Positions 24,769 to 33,816 of a DNA stretch of 64,000 bases are shown one piece after another. Position numbers and translations under genes: made by a program. The stretch is from an uncultured Veillonella sp. (GTDB lineage Bacteria; Bacillota; Negativicutes; Veillonellales; Veillonellaceae), in contig CABSJA010000005.1 of the NCBI GenBank assembly GCA_902477915.1, positions 1 through 64,000 of the forward strand, in the 5' to 3' direction. The notes beneath the pieces were generated by a model. It did no database searches. It saw nothing but the letters and a program-made list of their open reading frames with translations, and was not told where the DNA came from. Positions within the stretch are counted from its first letter, which is position 1; every line of letters begins with the position of its first letter.

Positions 24769-25053
24769 ATGTTTACTTTTGATTTGCAATTGTTCGCACA
24801 TAAAAAAGGTGTGTCCAGTACTCGTAACGGTCGTGACAGTGAATCTAAACGTCTTGGTGTTAAATGCCATGATGGTTCCATCGTAAAGAGCGGTAACATC
24901 ATCGTTCGTCAACGTGGTACTCACTTCCACCCTGGTACTAACGTAGGTATCGGTAAAGATGACACTTTATTCGCACTTGTGCCTGGTAAAGTAGCATTTG
25001 AACGTGCTGGTCGTTATAACCGTAAAGTTAGCGTATACCCTGTAGAAGCTTAA
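24769..25053 (+). CDS. rpmA: 50S ribosomal protein L27 with cleavable N-terminal extension
   Basis: The 94-residue L27 begins [14 protein letters not shown]. The first nine residues match the Firmicute-type extension (LQ-F-F, then AHKKG) that Prp cuts after the Phe, exposing AHKKG to reach the peptidyl transferase centre. The start is ATG 24769 with TAGGAGG (24754-24760) eight bases upstream; a GTG at 24760 lies in that site. The body ([27 protein letters not shown]) is canonical. Confidence 0.97.
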   Translation: MFTFDLQLFAHKKGVSSTRNGRDSESKRLGVKCHDGSIVKSGNIIVRQRGTHFHPGTNVGIGKDDTLFALVPGKVAFERAGRYNRKVSVYPVEA

Positions 25054-25069
25054 TTTTACAAAGACTATT

Positions 25070-25102
25070 AATCCCTAGTGGTTTTCCACTAGGGATTTTT
25101 TG
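25070..25102 (+). terminator. Terminator after rpmA
   Basis: AATCCCTAGTGG, loop TTTT, CCACTAGGGATT, then T residues. A perfect 12-bp stem. Confidence 0.95.
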
Positions 25103-25197
25103 TTTTAACTGACGCATATAATTAAATTAATATTCTATATACATTTTAGTCATATTCGATATAGATAATCGATATAAATTAGAAAGGCCCATAATAT

Positions 25198-25232
25198 AAA
25201 GGTTGCTTCCTCTAATGAGGGGGCAACCTTTT
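25198..25232 (+). terminator. Second terminator-like hairpin upstream of hydG
   Basis: AAAGGTTGC-TT-CCTC, loop TAAT, GAGG-GG-GCAACCTTT ending in TTTTG. It lies about 100 bases after the rpmA terminator with no gene between. It may be a back-up terminator, the remains of a lost gene, or an attenuator. Confidence 0.65.
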
Positions 25233-25270
25233 GCTATGTATTAAATTCCTATGTTTTTTAGTAGGAATAG

Positions 25271-25279
25271 TGGTATACT
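25271..25279 (+). promoter_or_regulatory. Extended -10 promoter element before hydG
   Basis: TGGTATACT is an extended -10 (TGn plus TATACT). No good -35 is present 17 bases upstream. It lies about 100 bases before the chosen hydG start. Confidence 0.5.
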
Positions 25280-25379
25280 AAGTACAGTATCAGTGAAATA
25301 CCAGAAGACTGGTTGTCATATACTTTCATAAACCTAAAGAGGGGTGGCATTGCCACTAGAAAGATTTGAGGTAAGTACT

Positions 25380-26798
25380 ATGTATGATGTAAAATCTCCA
25401 AAGGCGGAGGAATTTATTTCCCATCAGGAAATCCTTGATACTCTTGCTTACGCAGAGGAAAACAAGGAAAATCGGGAGTTGTTAGATGCTATTTTAGCAA
25501 AGGCTGCTACATTTAAGGGGTTAAACCATAGAGAGGCAGCTGTTCTATTAGAATGTCCGTTGCCTGAATATAAGGAAAAGCTTTATGCTTTAGCAAAAGA
25601 AATCAAGAAAGCCATTTATGGTGATCGTATCGTTTTGTTTGCACCATTATATTTGTCTAACTATTGTATTAATGGTTGTGTATATTGTCCTTACCATTCT
25701 AAAAACCGCGATATTAAACGTAAAAAGTTGACTCAAGACCAAATTAGAGAAGAGGTTATCGCTTTAGAAGCAATGGGTCATAAGCGTATTGTAATTGAGT
25801 CTGGTGAAGATCCACTCAATAATCCGCTTGAGTATATTTTGGAATCCATTAAAACTATTTACGGTATTAAAAATAAAAATGGCGAAATTCGCCGTGTAAA
25901 CGTAAATATTGCAGCTTGCTCTGTTGAGGATTACAAGAAATTACATGAAGCTGGAATTGGTACATATACATTATTCCAAGAAACGTACAATAAAGAAAAT
26001 TACGAAGCACTACATCCAACAGGCCCTAAGAGCGACTACGCCTACCATACAGAGGCGATGGACCGCGCTATGCAAGGTGGTATTGATGATGTAGGCATCG
26101 GTGTTTTATATGGTTTAGAACACTATAAATACGATTTTGTAGGCTTATTAATGCATGCTGAACACTTAGAGGCTGTATTTGGTGTAGGTCCACATACAAT
26201 TTCTGTACCTCGTATTTGTCCAGCTGATGATATCGATGTAGATGATTTCAGTAATGCTGTACCTGACGATATCTTTGAGAAAATCGTTGCTCTTATTCGC
26301 GTATCCACACCGTATACAGGTATGATTATGTCCACCCGTGAAAGCCAATCTATGCGTGAACGTGGCTTGGCATTAGGTATTTCCCAAATTAGTGGTGGCT
26401 CTCGTACTAGCGTAGGTGGCTACAAAGAAGAAGAAAAACCAGAAGATAATTCTGCTCAATTTGATCGCAGTGATACACGTACATTAGATGAAATTGTAGA
26501 TTGGTTACTAGACCTTGGATATGTACCAAGTTTCTGTACTGCATGCTATCGTGCAGGTAGAACAGGGGACAGATTCATGGCCCTTGCTAAATCCGGTCAA
26601 ATCCACAACTGTTGCCAACCAAATGCATTGATGACATTAAACGAATACATCATGGATTATGGTGATGAAAAGACTAAAGCTCATGGCGCTAAAGTTATTG
26701 AAGAACAGTTAGAAAATATCAAAAATGACTTAGTTAAAGATAAAGCGAAAGCTTATATTGCACAGATGAAAGACGGCGAACGAGACTTCCGGTTCTAA
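25380..26798 (+). CDS. hydG: [FeFe]-hydrogenase H-cluster maturase HydG (tyrosine lyase radical SAM enzyme)
   Basis: HydG cleaves tyrosine to give the CO and CN ligands of the [FeFe]-hydrogenase H-cluster. The 472-residue protein has the radical SAM motif CINGCVYC (Cys96, 100, 103). It also has the second C-terminal cluster motif that separates HydG from the thiamine enzyme ThiH (CTACYRAGRTGDRFM..NCC). ATG 25380 is chosen because known HydG proteins begin MYxVKS; GAGG lies eight bases upstream. Upstream in-frame GTG 25344 and TTG 25350 are alternatives. hydE, hydF and an [FeFe] hydrogenase are not in this window. Confidence 0.93.
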   Translation: MYDVKSPKAEEFISHQEILDTLAYAEENKENRELLDAILAKAATFKGLNHREAAVLLECPLPEYKEKLYALAKEIKKAIYGDRIVLFAPLYLSNYCINGCVYCPYHSKNRDIKRKKLTQDQIREEVIALEAMGHKRIVIESGEDPLNNPLEYILESIKTIYGIKNKNGEIRRVNVNIAACSVEDYKKLHEAGIGTYTLFQETYNKENYEALHPTGPKSDYAYHTEAMDRAMQGGIDDVGIGVLYGLEHYKYDFVGLLMHAEHLEAVFGVGPHTISVPRICPADDIDVDDFSNAVPDDIFEKIVALIRVSTPYTGMIMSTRESQSMRERGLALGISQISGGSRTSVGGYKEEEKPEDNSAQFDRSDTRTLDEIVDWLLDLGYVPSFCTACYRAGRTGDRFMALAKSGQIHNCCQPNALMTLNEYIMDYGDEKTKAHGAKVIEEQLENIKNDLVKDKAKAYIAQMKDGERDFRF

Positions 26799-26812
26799 GT
26801 AATTCACTGATC

Positions 26813-26848
26813 TAGAACCTCCTATTGATAATGGGAGGTTCTTTTTTG
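26813..26848 (+). terminator. Terminator after hydG
   Basis: AGAACCTCC, loop of about 10 bases, GGAGGTTCT, then TTTTT. Confidence 0.92.
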
Positions 26849-26917
26849 TTGAGAAAAAGACAAGGTTTAAATGAGAATAAAATATATAAAATAGTTTATT
26901 TTATTCACTTTTTGATG

Positions 26918-26945
26918 TATAATAAATAAAAATGATAATGATAAT
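26918..26945 (+). promoter_or_regulatory. Possible -10 and GATAAT direct repeat upstream of recJ
   Basis: TATAAT at 26918-26923 could be a -10. Directly downstream, GATAATGATAAT (26934-26945) is a tandem pair of the hexamer that makes up two thirds of the classical Fur box; the third, inverted hexamer is absent. A weak candidate operator. Confidence 0.35.
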
Positions 26946-26990
26946 ACGTTGAATTATTATAATAATATTGATTATAAACTACTGAGGGAT

Positions 26991-28976
26991 ATGATGATTA
27001 AGAAAAAACGTTGGCGCATTTCTACAAGCGACAAAGAACAAGAAAATATCTTAATCCGTGAACTTGGTGTAAATCCTATTGTGGCAAAATTAATGGTAAA
27101 TCGCCACATAGATGTTGACGAAGGGCGGAAGTTTTTACAAGGCTCTTTGTCAGATTTGTTAGATCCATTCACATTAAAAGATATGGATGTAGCTGTTTCG
27201 CTAGTTCAGGAGACAATTGAAAAGCATAAACCAATCGTTATTTATGGCGATTATGATGTAGACGGTATTACTGCAACATCTGTTCTGTATCGATTTTTAA
27301 AGAAACTAGGTGCCGATGTTACCTATTACATACCAGAGCGTCAAAGCGAAGGATATGGCCTCAATTTAGAGGCTTTAGAGCACCTTATAGAGCGGGGGAC
27401 GGCTCTAGTTATTACCGTAGACTGTGGTATCAGTTCTTACGATATTGTGGAGGCTGTACGTGACCGTATTGATATGATCATTACGGATCATCATACGGCA
27501 CCAGATTTGATTCCACGAGCAAAGGCTGTTATTAACCACAAGCAGAAGGATTGTCCCTATAAGGATAAAAATTTGTCCGGCGTTGGGGTTGCCTTTAAAT
27601 TATGCCAAGCTTTATGGCTCACAAAATATGGTGAATGGTATTTAGATGATTTAGATATTGTTGCACTAGGTACTGTGGCAGACGTAGTACCGTTAGTAGG
27701 TGAGAACCGCATCATTGTAAAAGCAGGCCTAGAGAAGATGAATAGTCATCCTAATTTGGGCATTAAAAAGCTTATCGATGTAGCGGGTCTCCATGAACGA
27801 ACTATAACATCTGGACATATCGGTTTTACTTTGGCACCTCGCCTTAATGCAGCAGGTCGCGTAACTCATGCAACACGTGCTGTTGAGTTACTTGTTACCG
27901 ATGATGCTGATATGGCAGAAGCTATTGCAGAGGAGTTAAATGAAACTAACCGTGAACGCCAAGAATTAGAGCGGAATATTCATGAACTTGCTCGCATCGA
28001 TGTGGCTAATCAAGGTCATAAAGCGGATTATGTAACGGTGGTGGCTGGTGAAGACTGGCATCCTGGTGTTATAGGTATTGTGGCCTCTCGTTTAGTTGAG
28101 GAGTTTTATAAACCAACCTTAGTTATCAGTATTCATGATGGCGTTGGTAAAGGTTCCTGCCGTAGTATTGATGGCTTTAATATTTACGATGCACTCAAGT
28201 CCTGTGAAGATGTGTTACTACAGTTTGGTGGTCATGCTGCAGCAGCTGGCTTTAGTATTGATGCAAGTCGTATAGATGAACTACGAGACCGATTAACGGC
28301 GTATTGTAAAGAGCATGTGACACAGGAAGAATATATCCCTGTCGTTGCTATTGATGCGGAACTACCCGTTGATGATATCGATGTAGATATCATTGACCGC
28401 GTATCAGCTCTTGAACCGTATGGTATGGCTAATAGTACGCCGGTCTTTGCCGTTATGGAAGCAACGGTACAAGATATTATGCTTATGGGACAGTTAAAAA
28501 ATCATTGTAAGGTGATTTTAGAAACCTCAAGTGGCACGTTAGATGCCATTGCTTGGAATCGTCCTGATTTGTTTAAAACCATATTTGTTGGAACTGTGGT
28601 GAAAGTAGCATTTTCATTGCAAAAGAATGAATGGCAAGGGATGGTTTCTCCACAGCTTATGATCCAAGCTATTGAACCGTTGACTGAAGAGCCTATTACA
28701 CTTTCAACAGAAGGGCTTAGACAAATGTATGTCATAGTAAAACAAGCTATGCGTGGTCGTAGTCAATCGGTTTACAATGTGGAACAAGAAATTTTGCGCC
28801 GCAAGCCGACAGATCAAAATAATCGTAGTGCCCTTACATCCTTAGATGTTTTTAAGGAGTTGGGCATCATAGAAGAATATACAAGTGATGATGGTCAATT
28901 AATGCTAAGATGGAATGCCGTTGAAGGAAAATTAGATCTTGTCACATCCGTAACATTTCTTACCTATAGTGTATAG
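26991..28976 (+). CDS. recJ: Single-stranded-DNA-specific exonuclease RecJ
   Basis: RecJ degrades single-stranded DNA 5' to 3' in recombination and mismatch repair. The roughly 660-residue protein has the DHH-family motifs IYGDYDVDGITA and ITDHHTAP, and the DHHA1 motif FGGHAAAAGFSI. An OB-fold and a C-terminal domain follow. The start is ATG 26991 or 26994 just after GAGGG; the far-upstream TTG at 26949 lacks a site. It ends 11 bases before rel, so the two probably form one operon. Confidence 0.93.
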   Translation: MMIKKKRWRISTSDKEQENILIRELGVNPIVAKLMVNRHIDVDEGRKFLQGSLSDLLDPFTLKDMDVAVSLVQETIEKHKPIVIYGDYDVDGITATSVLYRFLKKLGADVTYYIPERQSEGYGLNLEALEHLIERGTALVITVDCGISSYDIVEAVRDRIDMIITDHHTAPDLIPRAKAVINHKQKDCPYKDKNLSGVGVAFKLCQALWLTKYGEWYLDDLDIVALGTVADVVPLVGENRIIVKAGLEKMNSHPNLGIKKLIDVAGLHERTITSGHIGFTLAPRLNAAGRVTHATRAVELLVTDDADMAEAIAEELNETNRERQELERNIHELARIDVANQGHKADYVTVVAGEDWHPGVIGIVASRLVEEFYKPTLVISIHDGVGKGSCRSIDGFNIYDALKSCEDVLLQFGGHAAAAGFSIDASRIDELRDRLTAYCKEHVTQEEYIPVVAIDAELPVDDIDVDIIDRVSALEPYGMANSTPVFAVMEATVQDIMLMGQLKNHCKVILETSSGTLDAIAWNRPDLFKTIFVGTVVKVAFSLQKNEWQGMVSPQLMIQAIEPLTEEPITLSTEGLRQMYVIVKQAMRGRSQSVYNVEQEILRRKPTDQNNRSALTSLDVFKELGIIEEYTSDDGQLMLRWNAVEGKLDLVTSVTFLTYSV

Positions 28977-28987
28977 GAGGTGACACC

Positions 28988-31228
28988 ATGACAACTGTAA
29001 ATGAAGAAGGTAAAGCTTTGGTTGAACAAGGTACATTTAACAAAGAAAAAGCTTTAGCTGAATTTATGGAATATATCCATACCTATTTAACAGATGATGA
29101 GTGTAACCAAGTATTGAAGGCTTTTGAACTTGCTGATAAGGCTCATGAAGGTCAATTAAGAGCTTCTGGTGAGCCATATATCATGCATCCACTAGCAGTA
29201 GCTGAAATTTTGGCACACTTACAAATCGACCATATTACGCTTATGGCAGCACTTATGCATGATGTGGTTGAAGATACATCGTACTCGAAGGAAGACTTAG
29301 AGAAAATGTTTGGTTCTGAGGTGGCTTTCCTCGTTGATGGTGTAACGAAATTAAACCAGTTCCAATATGAAACAAAAGAAGATCGCCAAATGGAAAATTA
29401 TCGGAAGATGATTTTGGCTATGGCGAAGGATGTGCGCGTCGTTGTTATCAAATTGGGTGACCGCTTACATAATATGCGTACCTTAAAGCATATGCGTAGC
29501 GACAAACAAAAGCGTATTGCAAAGGAAACATTAGAAATCTTTGCTCCTCTAGCACATCGCCTTGGTATCTTCAATGTGAAATGGGAACTAGAAGATTTAT
29601 CATTCCGCTATTTAGAGCCGGAAAAATATTATGATCTTGTAGATCAAATGAAACAAAAACGCCAAGCTCGTGAGGACATTGTAAATGATACGATGAGCCA
29701 ACTTACAAAAGCGTTAGGGGAAGCTCATATTAAGGCGGATATTAAAGGTCGTCCAAAACACTTCTACAGTATTTACAAGAAGATGAAAAAGGACAACCGT
29801 GATTTATCTCAAATTTACGACTTGCTTGCTGTTCGTGTTATCGTTGATACAATTCCAGATTGCTACGCCGTACTAGGTATTGCACATAGCTTGTGGAAAC
29901 CATTGCCATATCGTTTCAAGGATTACATTTCCATGCCGAAATCTAATATGTATCAATCCTTGCATACAACGGTTATCGGTACCATGGGGCAACCTGTAGA
30001 AATCCAAATTCGTACATGGGAAATGCACCGTGTATCTGAGTATGGTGTTGCTGCTCATTGGCGCTATAAAGAAGGCAATAAAAATGGCGATAAGGATTTC
30101 GACCAAAAGGTTGCCTGGTTACGCCAAGTCCTTGAATGGCAAGATACAAGTAATCCAACAGAACTAGTTAATGCGTTAAAACTAGACGTTTTCTCTGGTG
30201 AGGTATTTGTATTCACACCAAAAGGCGATGTTGTTAAATTGCCTATCGGTTCGGTTCCACTTGATTTTGCGTACCGTGTTCATACCGATGTTGGTCATCG
30301 CTGTGTAGGGGCTAAGGTAAACGGTAAAATTGTACCGCTAGATTACACCTTACAAAATGGCGATATTGTAGATATTATTACATCTAAAACAGGTCGCCCA
30401 AGTCTTGATTGGCTTAATATCGTAGGCTCTTCTGAAAGTAAGAGCAAAATTCGCAACTGGTTCAAGCGTGAAAATAAAGCTGAAAATATAGAAAAAGGCC
30501 TAGAAGCGCTTGAAAAAGAAGCAAAACGATTAAACTATAGTTGGAAAGAATTAATCGCTGATAATCGTCTCCAACAAGTTACAAAACAGCTGAAAGCAGG
30601 TACTGAAGAGGAAATGTTTGCTGCTTGTGGGTATGGTGGTATTCCTGTCAGCACTGTTCTCTTGCGGTTAATTGAACTTTATAAAAAATCTAAAGAAGCA
30701 GAAGAATCTAAGCGCAGCACTGAACAAATCATTGAGAAGTTAAAAGCTCAAGGGCCAAAAACGACCAAGAATGGTACGGGCGTTCTTGTAAAAGGGGAAG
30801 CTGGTGTCATGGTACGTATGGCGAAGTGCTGTAGCCCAGTTCCTGGTGATGATATCATCGGTTACATCACACGTGGTCGTGGTGTATCTGTCCATCGCTC
30901 CGATTGTACGAGCCTAGGCCATACGCCAGAAGATTTAGAACGTATGATTGAAGTCTCTTGGGATGGTTCCTCTGGTGAATCCTTCCATGTAGGTATCGAT
31001 ATTCAAGCATACGATCGAAATGGTCTGTTGATGGAGGTTATGGCAGTACTTTCAGAATTGAAAATCACCATTACAAACATCAACGCTAAGGTTCAAGAAG
31101 ATACTAAAACTGTAAGTATCAATGTAGTTGTCGATATCCGTGATATTTCACAACTTGATTTTGTTATGACCAAGTTGCGCCGTATTCGTGAAGTATATAC
31201 AGTACAGCGTAGTAAAGGAGGGGCTTAA
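28988..31228 (+). CDS. rel: Bifunctional (p)ppGpp synthetase/hydrolase
   Basis: Rel makes and degrades the stringent-response alarmone. The 746-residue protein is full length: an HD hydrolase domain with intact metal site MHDVVEDT (90-97), a synthetase domain containing RFKDYISMPK, a TGS domain (VFTPKGDVVKLPIGS...), a conserved cysteine region (KCCSPVPGD) and a C-terminal ACT domain. The RxKD signature and intact HD site mark a bifunctional enzyme rather than a RelA-type synthetase. AGGAGGTGA precedes the ATG, and the stop overlaps the next start (TAATG). Confidence 0.96.
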   Translation: MTTVNEEGKALVEQGTFNKEKALAEFMEYIHTYLTDDECNQVLKAFELADKAHEGQLRASGEPYIMHPLAVAEILAHLQIDHITLMAALMHDVVEDTSYSKEDLEKMFGSEVAFLVDGVTKLNQFQYETKEDRQMENYRKMILAMAKDVRVVVIKLGDRLHNMRTLKHMRSDKQKRIAKETLEIFAPLAHRLGIFNVKWELEDLSFRYLEPEKYYDLVDQMKQKRQAREDIVNDTMSQLTKALGEAHIKADIKGRPKHFYSIYKKMKKDNRDLSQIYDLLAVRVIVDTIPDCYAVLGIAHSLWKPLPYRFKDYISMPKSNMYQSLHTTVIGTMGQPVEIQIRTWEMHRVSEYGVAAHWRYKEGNKNGDKDFDQKVAWLRQVLEWQDTSNPTELVNALKLDVFSGEVFVFTPKGDVVKLPIGSVPLDFAYRVHTDVGHRCVGAKVNGKIVPLDYTLQNGDIVDIITSKTGRPSLDWLNIVGSSESKSKIRNWFKRENKAENIEKGLEALEKEAKRLNYSWKELIADNRLQQVTKQLKAGTEEEMFAACGYGGIPVSTVLLRLIELYKKSKEAEESKRSTEQIIEKLKAQGPKTTKNGTGVLVKGEAGVMVRMAKCCSPVPGDDIIGYITRGRGVSVHRSDCTSLGHTPEDLERMIEVSWDGSSGESFHVGIDIQAYDRNGLLMEVMAVLSELKITITNINAKVQEDTKTVSINVVVDIRDISQLDFVMTKLRRIREVYTVQRSKGGA

Positions 31229-31863
31229 TGAGTGAACAACAATTAGTGCTTATGCGCATGCCATTAGGTCCACTGGGGACTAATTGCTATGTCATAGGCG
31301 ATAAAGCAGTAGGAGAAGCTTTCATTATTGATCCTGCTACACCAGAAGTATTAAAGTCTCTAAAGAAGCACGACTTGAAACCAAAGGCTGTTTTGCTAAC
31401 CCATGGTCATGGCGACCATATTGGTGGCGTTCAAGAGATTGTAGATACATATTATGTGCCTGTATATATTCAAAAGGGTGATATACCGTATCTGTCAGAT
31501 CCTGAACTCAATCTCAGCGCTTATAGTAATCCAACACCAATCAAGGTAAAGGCTGACATTATTGAGGTTAAACAAGGTGACCACATTACCTGTGGTGCTA
31601 TTGACTTAGAAGTACTTGAAACACCGGGTCATACGCCAGGTGGGGTATGTTATTATATGGAAGGTCTTGTATTTGTAGGGGATACTCTCTTTAGAGATTC
31701 CGTAGGTCGTACAGATTTTCCAAATGGATCATATGAGACATTAATGGAATCCATTAAAACTCAGCTTTATAAATTGCCTGATAATACAATGGTATATCCT
31801 GGTCATGGACCAGAAACAAATATAGGTTATGAAAAACAATACAACCCATTCGTTGGGGCGTAA
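31228..31863 (+). CDS. Metallo-beta-lactamase-fold hydrolase (glyoxalase II-like)
   Basis: The 211-residue protein has the binuclear metal motif THGHGDHIGG, then ETPGHTPGG, FVGDTLF and a late PGHGPET, the ordered ligands of the glyoxalase II/YcbL group. Such enzymes hydrolyse thioesters, for example hydroxyacyl-glutathione or other acylthiols; YcbL-type members are shorter than true GloB, as here. Its ATG overlaps the rel stop by one base, a common rel-MBL gene pair in Firmicutes. The natural substrate is unknown. Confidence 0.9.
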   Translation: MSEQQLVLMRMPLGPLGTNCYVIGDKAVGEAFIIDPATPEVLKSLKKHDLKPKAVLLTHGHGDHIGGVQEIVDTYYVPVYIQKGDIPYLSDPELNLSAYSNPTPIKVKADIIEVKQGDHITCGAIDLEVLETPGHTPGGVCYYMEGLVFVGDTLFRDSVGRTDFPNGSYETLMESIKTQLYKLPDNTMVYPGHGPETNIGYEKQYNPFVGA

Positions 31864-31904
31864 GTTTTATAAAACTTTTGTAAGAAGTAAAGGGGATAGT
31901 TATC

Positions 31905-32396
31905 ATGAACACAACATTAGAGAAATTAAAAGAACGCATTAAAGATAAAAAATACAAATTGACTACACAACGTCAAACAATTTTACAAGCCTTCATCGAT
32001 GCTGATGAAAATCATTTGAGCGCTGAAGACGTATATGTACTTGTAAAAGAAGTTGCTCCTGATATCGGCTTAGCTACTATTTATAGAACACTTGATCTAT
32101 TCACTGAACTTGATTTGTTAAAACGTCTTGATTTCGGTGATGGCCGTAACCGTTACGAATTAAATGATGAAGAGTTCGCTCATTTCCATCATCATTTGAT
32201 TTGTGTGAAATGTGGTAAAGTATCCGAGTTCGAAGACGATATGCTTGAAACATTAGAGTCTATCATCGCTAAAAAATTGAACTTCCGCACAATTGACCAT
32301 CAATTGAAAGTATATGGTTACTGCAGCGATTGTCAAAATCATATGACTGAAGCAGAACTTGACAAATTAGAACGTATGGCTCATCACCATGCTTAA
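31905..32396 (+). CDS. fur: Fur-family metal-dependent repressor
   Basis: The 163-residue protein has the winged-helix N-terminus (YKLTTQRQTILQAFIDADENHLSAEDVY) and the Fur dimerisation domain. The metal-site histidines HFHHH and two CxxC pairs (CVKC, CSDC) for structural zinc are visible. GLATIYRTLDLF is the recognition helix. Residues alone do not separate Fur from PerR; the HFHHHLICVKCG pattern favours Fur. A possible regulon member is the hydrogenase operon, whose upstream palindromes resemble iron-responsive sites. It overlaps hemZ by eight bases. Confidence 0.9.
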   Translation: MNTTLEKLKERIKDKKYKLTTQRQTILQAFIDADENHLSAEDVYVLVKEVAPDIGLATIYRTLDLFTELDLLKRLDFGDGRNRYELNDEEFAHFHHHLICVKCGKVSEFEDDMLETLESIIAKKLNFRTIDHQLKVYGYCSDCQNHMTEAELDKLERMAHHHA

Positions 32397-33816
32397 TGGA
32401 TATCTATATACGGGACCATTACCGCTTGGTTCTGTAGTGGCTCATAATTGTGGTGCTACAGGCCTGTTTTCTGACAAGGTGCATCCAGATGTTATTCTTG
32501 AAGCTCACGAAGTCGATGGATTGTATAGCTTAACAGTTACCATTGGTGAGACGGTTCAGAATTTTGAAGGCCCCGTTTCCTCTATGGGACGACGTCAAAT
32601 AGGGCAAGCTTTGTTAAGCTATTTGCGTGAATATCAAGGCTTGCCAGTTGATACACCATGGGGGACTATGGTTGGTGTACGCCCTACAAAGCTACTACAT
32701 AAATATATAGATACATATGGCTCTGTCCACGCAGCAACTCGTCACATTAGGGACGAGTTTTCTGTGTCTATGGAAAAGCTTACAACGTTGGGGGCTATCG
32801 GTGAGTATCAACGTCCATTTTTAGCTGATACAGACGATAAAAAAGTAAGTCTCTATTGTGGCATTCCTTTCTGTGATACGCGTTGTGTGTACTGCTCGTT
32901 TCCTTATGGTCTTTATCAGGATTACACTGATAAAAGTCAATTTTTAACAGCTTTAGGCCGTGATATGGATGATATGAAAGATATTGCTCAGTCTTATGGC
33001 TTAACGGTAGATACCCTTTATATGGGTGGCGGTACACCGACGGTATTAGGGGAGGAAGACTTTCACCAAGTCCTAAAACAGTTATCTATACTAGTGCCAG
33101 AAGGACATGAGTTTACTGTAGAGGCGGGGCGTCCAGATTCTGTTAATCCTCGGAAGATACGATCTATGCTCGATTTTGGTGTAAATCGTATCAGTATTAA
33201 TCCACAAACGATGCAAGACGATATTTTGCGGTGCATTGGGCGTGGACATAGTGCGCAAGATATTGATGAATTGTTACAATATGTAAAAGTTAATACACCA
33301 TTTGCTGTAAATATGGATTTTATTGCAGGTTTACCGCATCAAACGATGCAAAACATGGTAGAGAATATGGATTACGTATGTCAAAATTTGCCGGAAAATG
33401 TTACAATTCATACGTTAGCATTAAAACGTGGTAGCCCATTGTATGATTTAAATATGCAAGATGATATTCCTGAAGAACATCTCGTAGCAGAAATGGTACA
33501 ATATGGTAAAGAGCGTCTTGAAGCAGCTGGCTATGTGCCATATTATCTATATCGCCAACAATATATGAGAGGGCAATTAGAGAATATTGGCTATACCTTG
33601 CCAGGTAAAGCGTGCGAATATAATATTCAGATCATGGAAGAGCGACAAAGTATTCTTTCTATGGGACCTGGTAGCTCATCTAAGTGGATGCGCGCCCCTG
33701 AATATCGTCAATTGAAACAGCACATGCCAAAGGATGTTGATGTTTACCACGCAACGATAGATGCACTATTAGAGAAACGACATAGAATTTGTGAGAAATT
33801 TTGGGAGGTTGTGTAA
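32389..33816 (+). CDS. hemZ: HemZ-like oxygen-independent coproporphyrinogen III oxidase family radical SAM protein
   Basis: The 475-residue protein has a long N-terminal region of about 155 residues and then a radical SAM core with CDTRCVYC (Cys162, 166, 169) and the TLYMGGGTPTVL motif shared by the HemN/HemW/HemZ family. In Bacillus, HemZ is a coproporphyrinogen dehydrogenase homologue. The long N-terminus favours HemZ over HemN or HemW. A decarboxylase role in heme synthesis would be plausible for the cytochrome b encoded at 62.4 kb, but is not proven. It overlaps fur at the start and hisS at the stop (TAATG). Confidence 0.85.
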   Translation: MLNGYLYTGPLPLGSVVAHNCGATGLFSDKVHPDVILEAHEVDGLYSLTVTIGETVQNFEGPVSSMGRRQIGQALLSYLREYQGLPVDTPWGTMVGVRPTKLLHKYIDTYGSVHAATRHIRDEFSVSMEKLTTLGAIGEYQRPFLADTDDKKVSLYCGIPFCDTRCVYCSFPYGLYQDYTDKSQFLTALGRDMDDMKDIAQSYGLTVDTLYMGGGTPTVLGEEDFHQVLKQLSILVPEGHEFTVEAGRPDSVNPRKIRSMLDFGVNRISINPQTMQDDILRCIGRGHSAQDIDELLQYVKVNTPFAVNMDFIAGLPHQTMQNMVENMDYVCQNLPENVTIHTLALKRGSPLYDLNMQDDIPEEHLVAEMVQYGKERLEAAGYVPYYLYRQQYMRGQLENIGYTLPGKACEYNIQIMEERQSILSMGPGSSSKWMRAPEYRQLKQHMPKDVDVYHATIDALLEKRHRICEKFWEVV

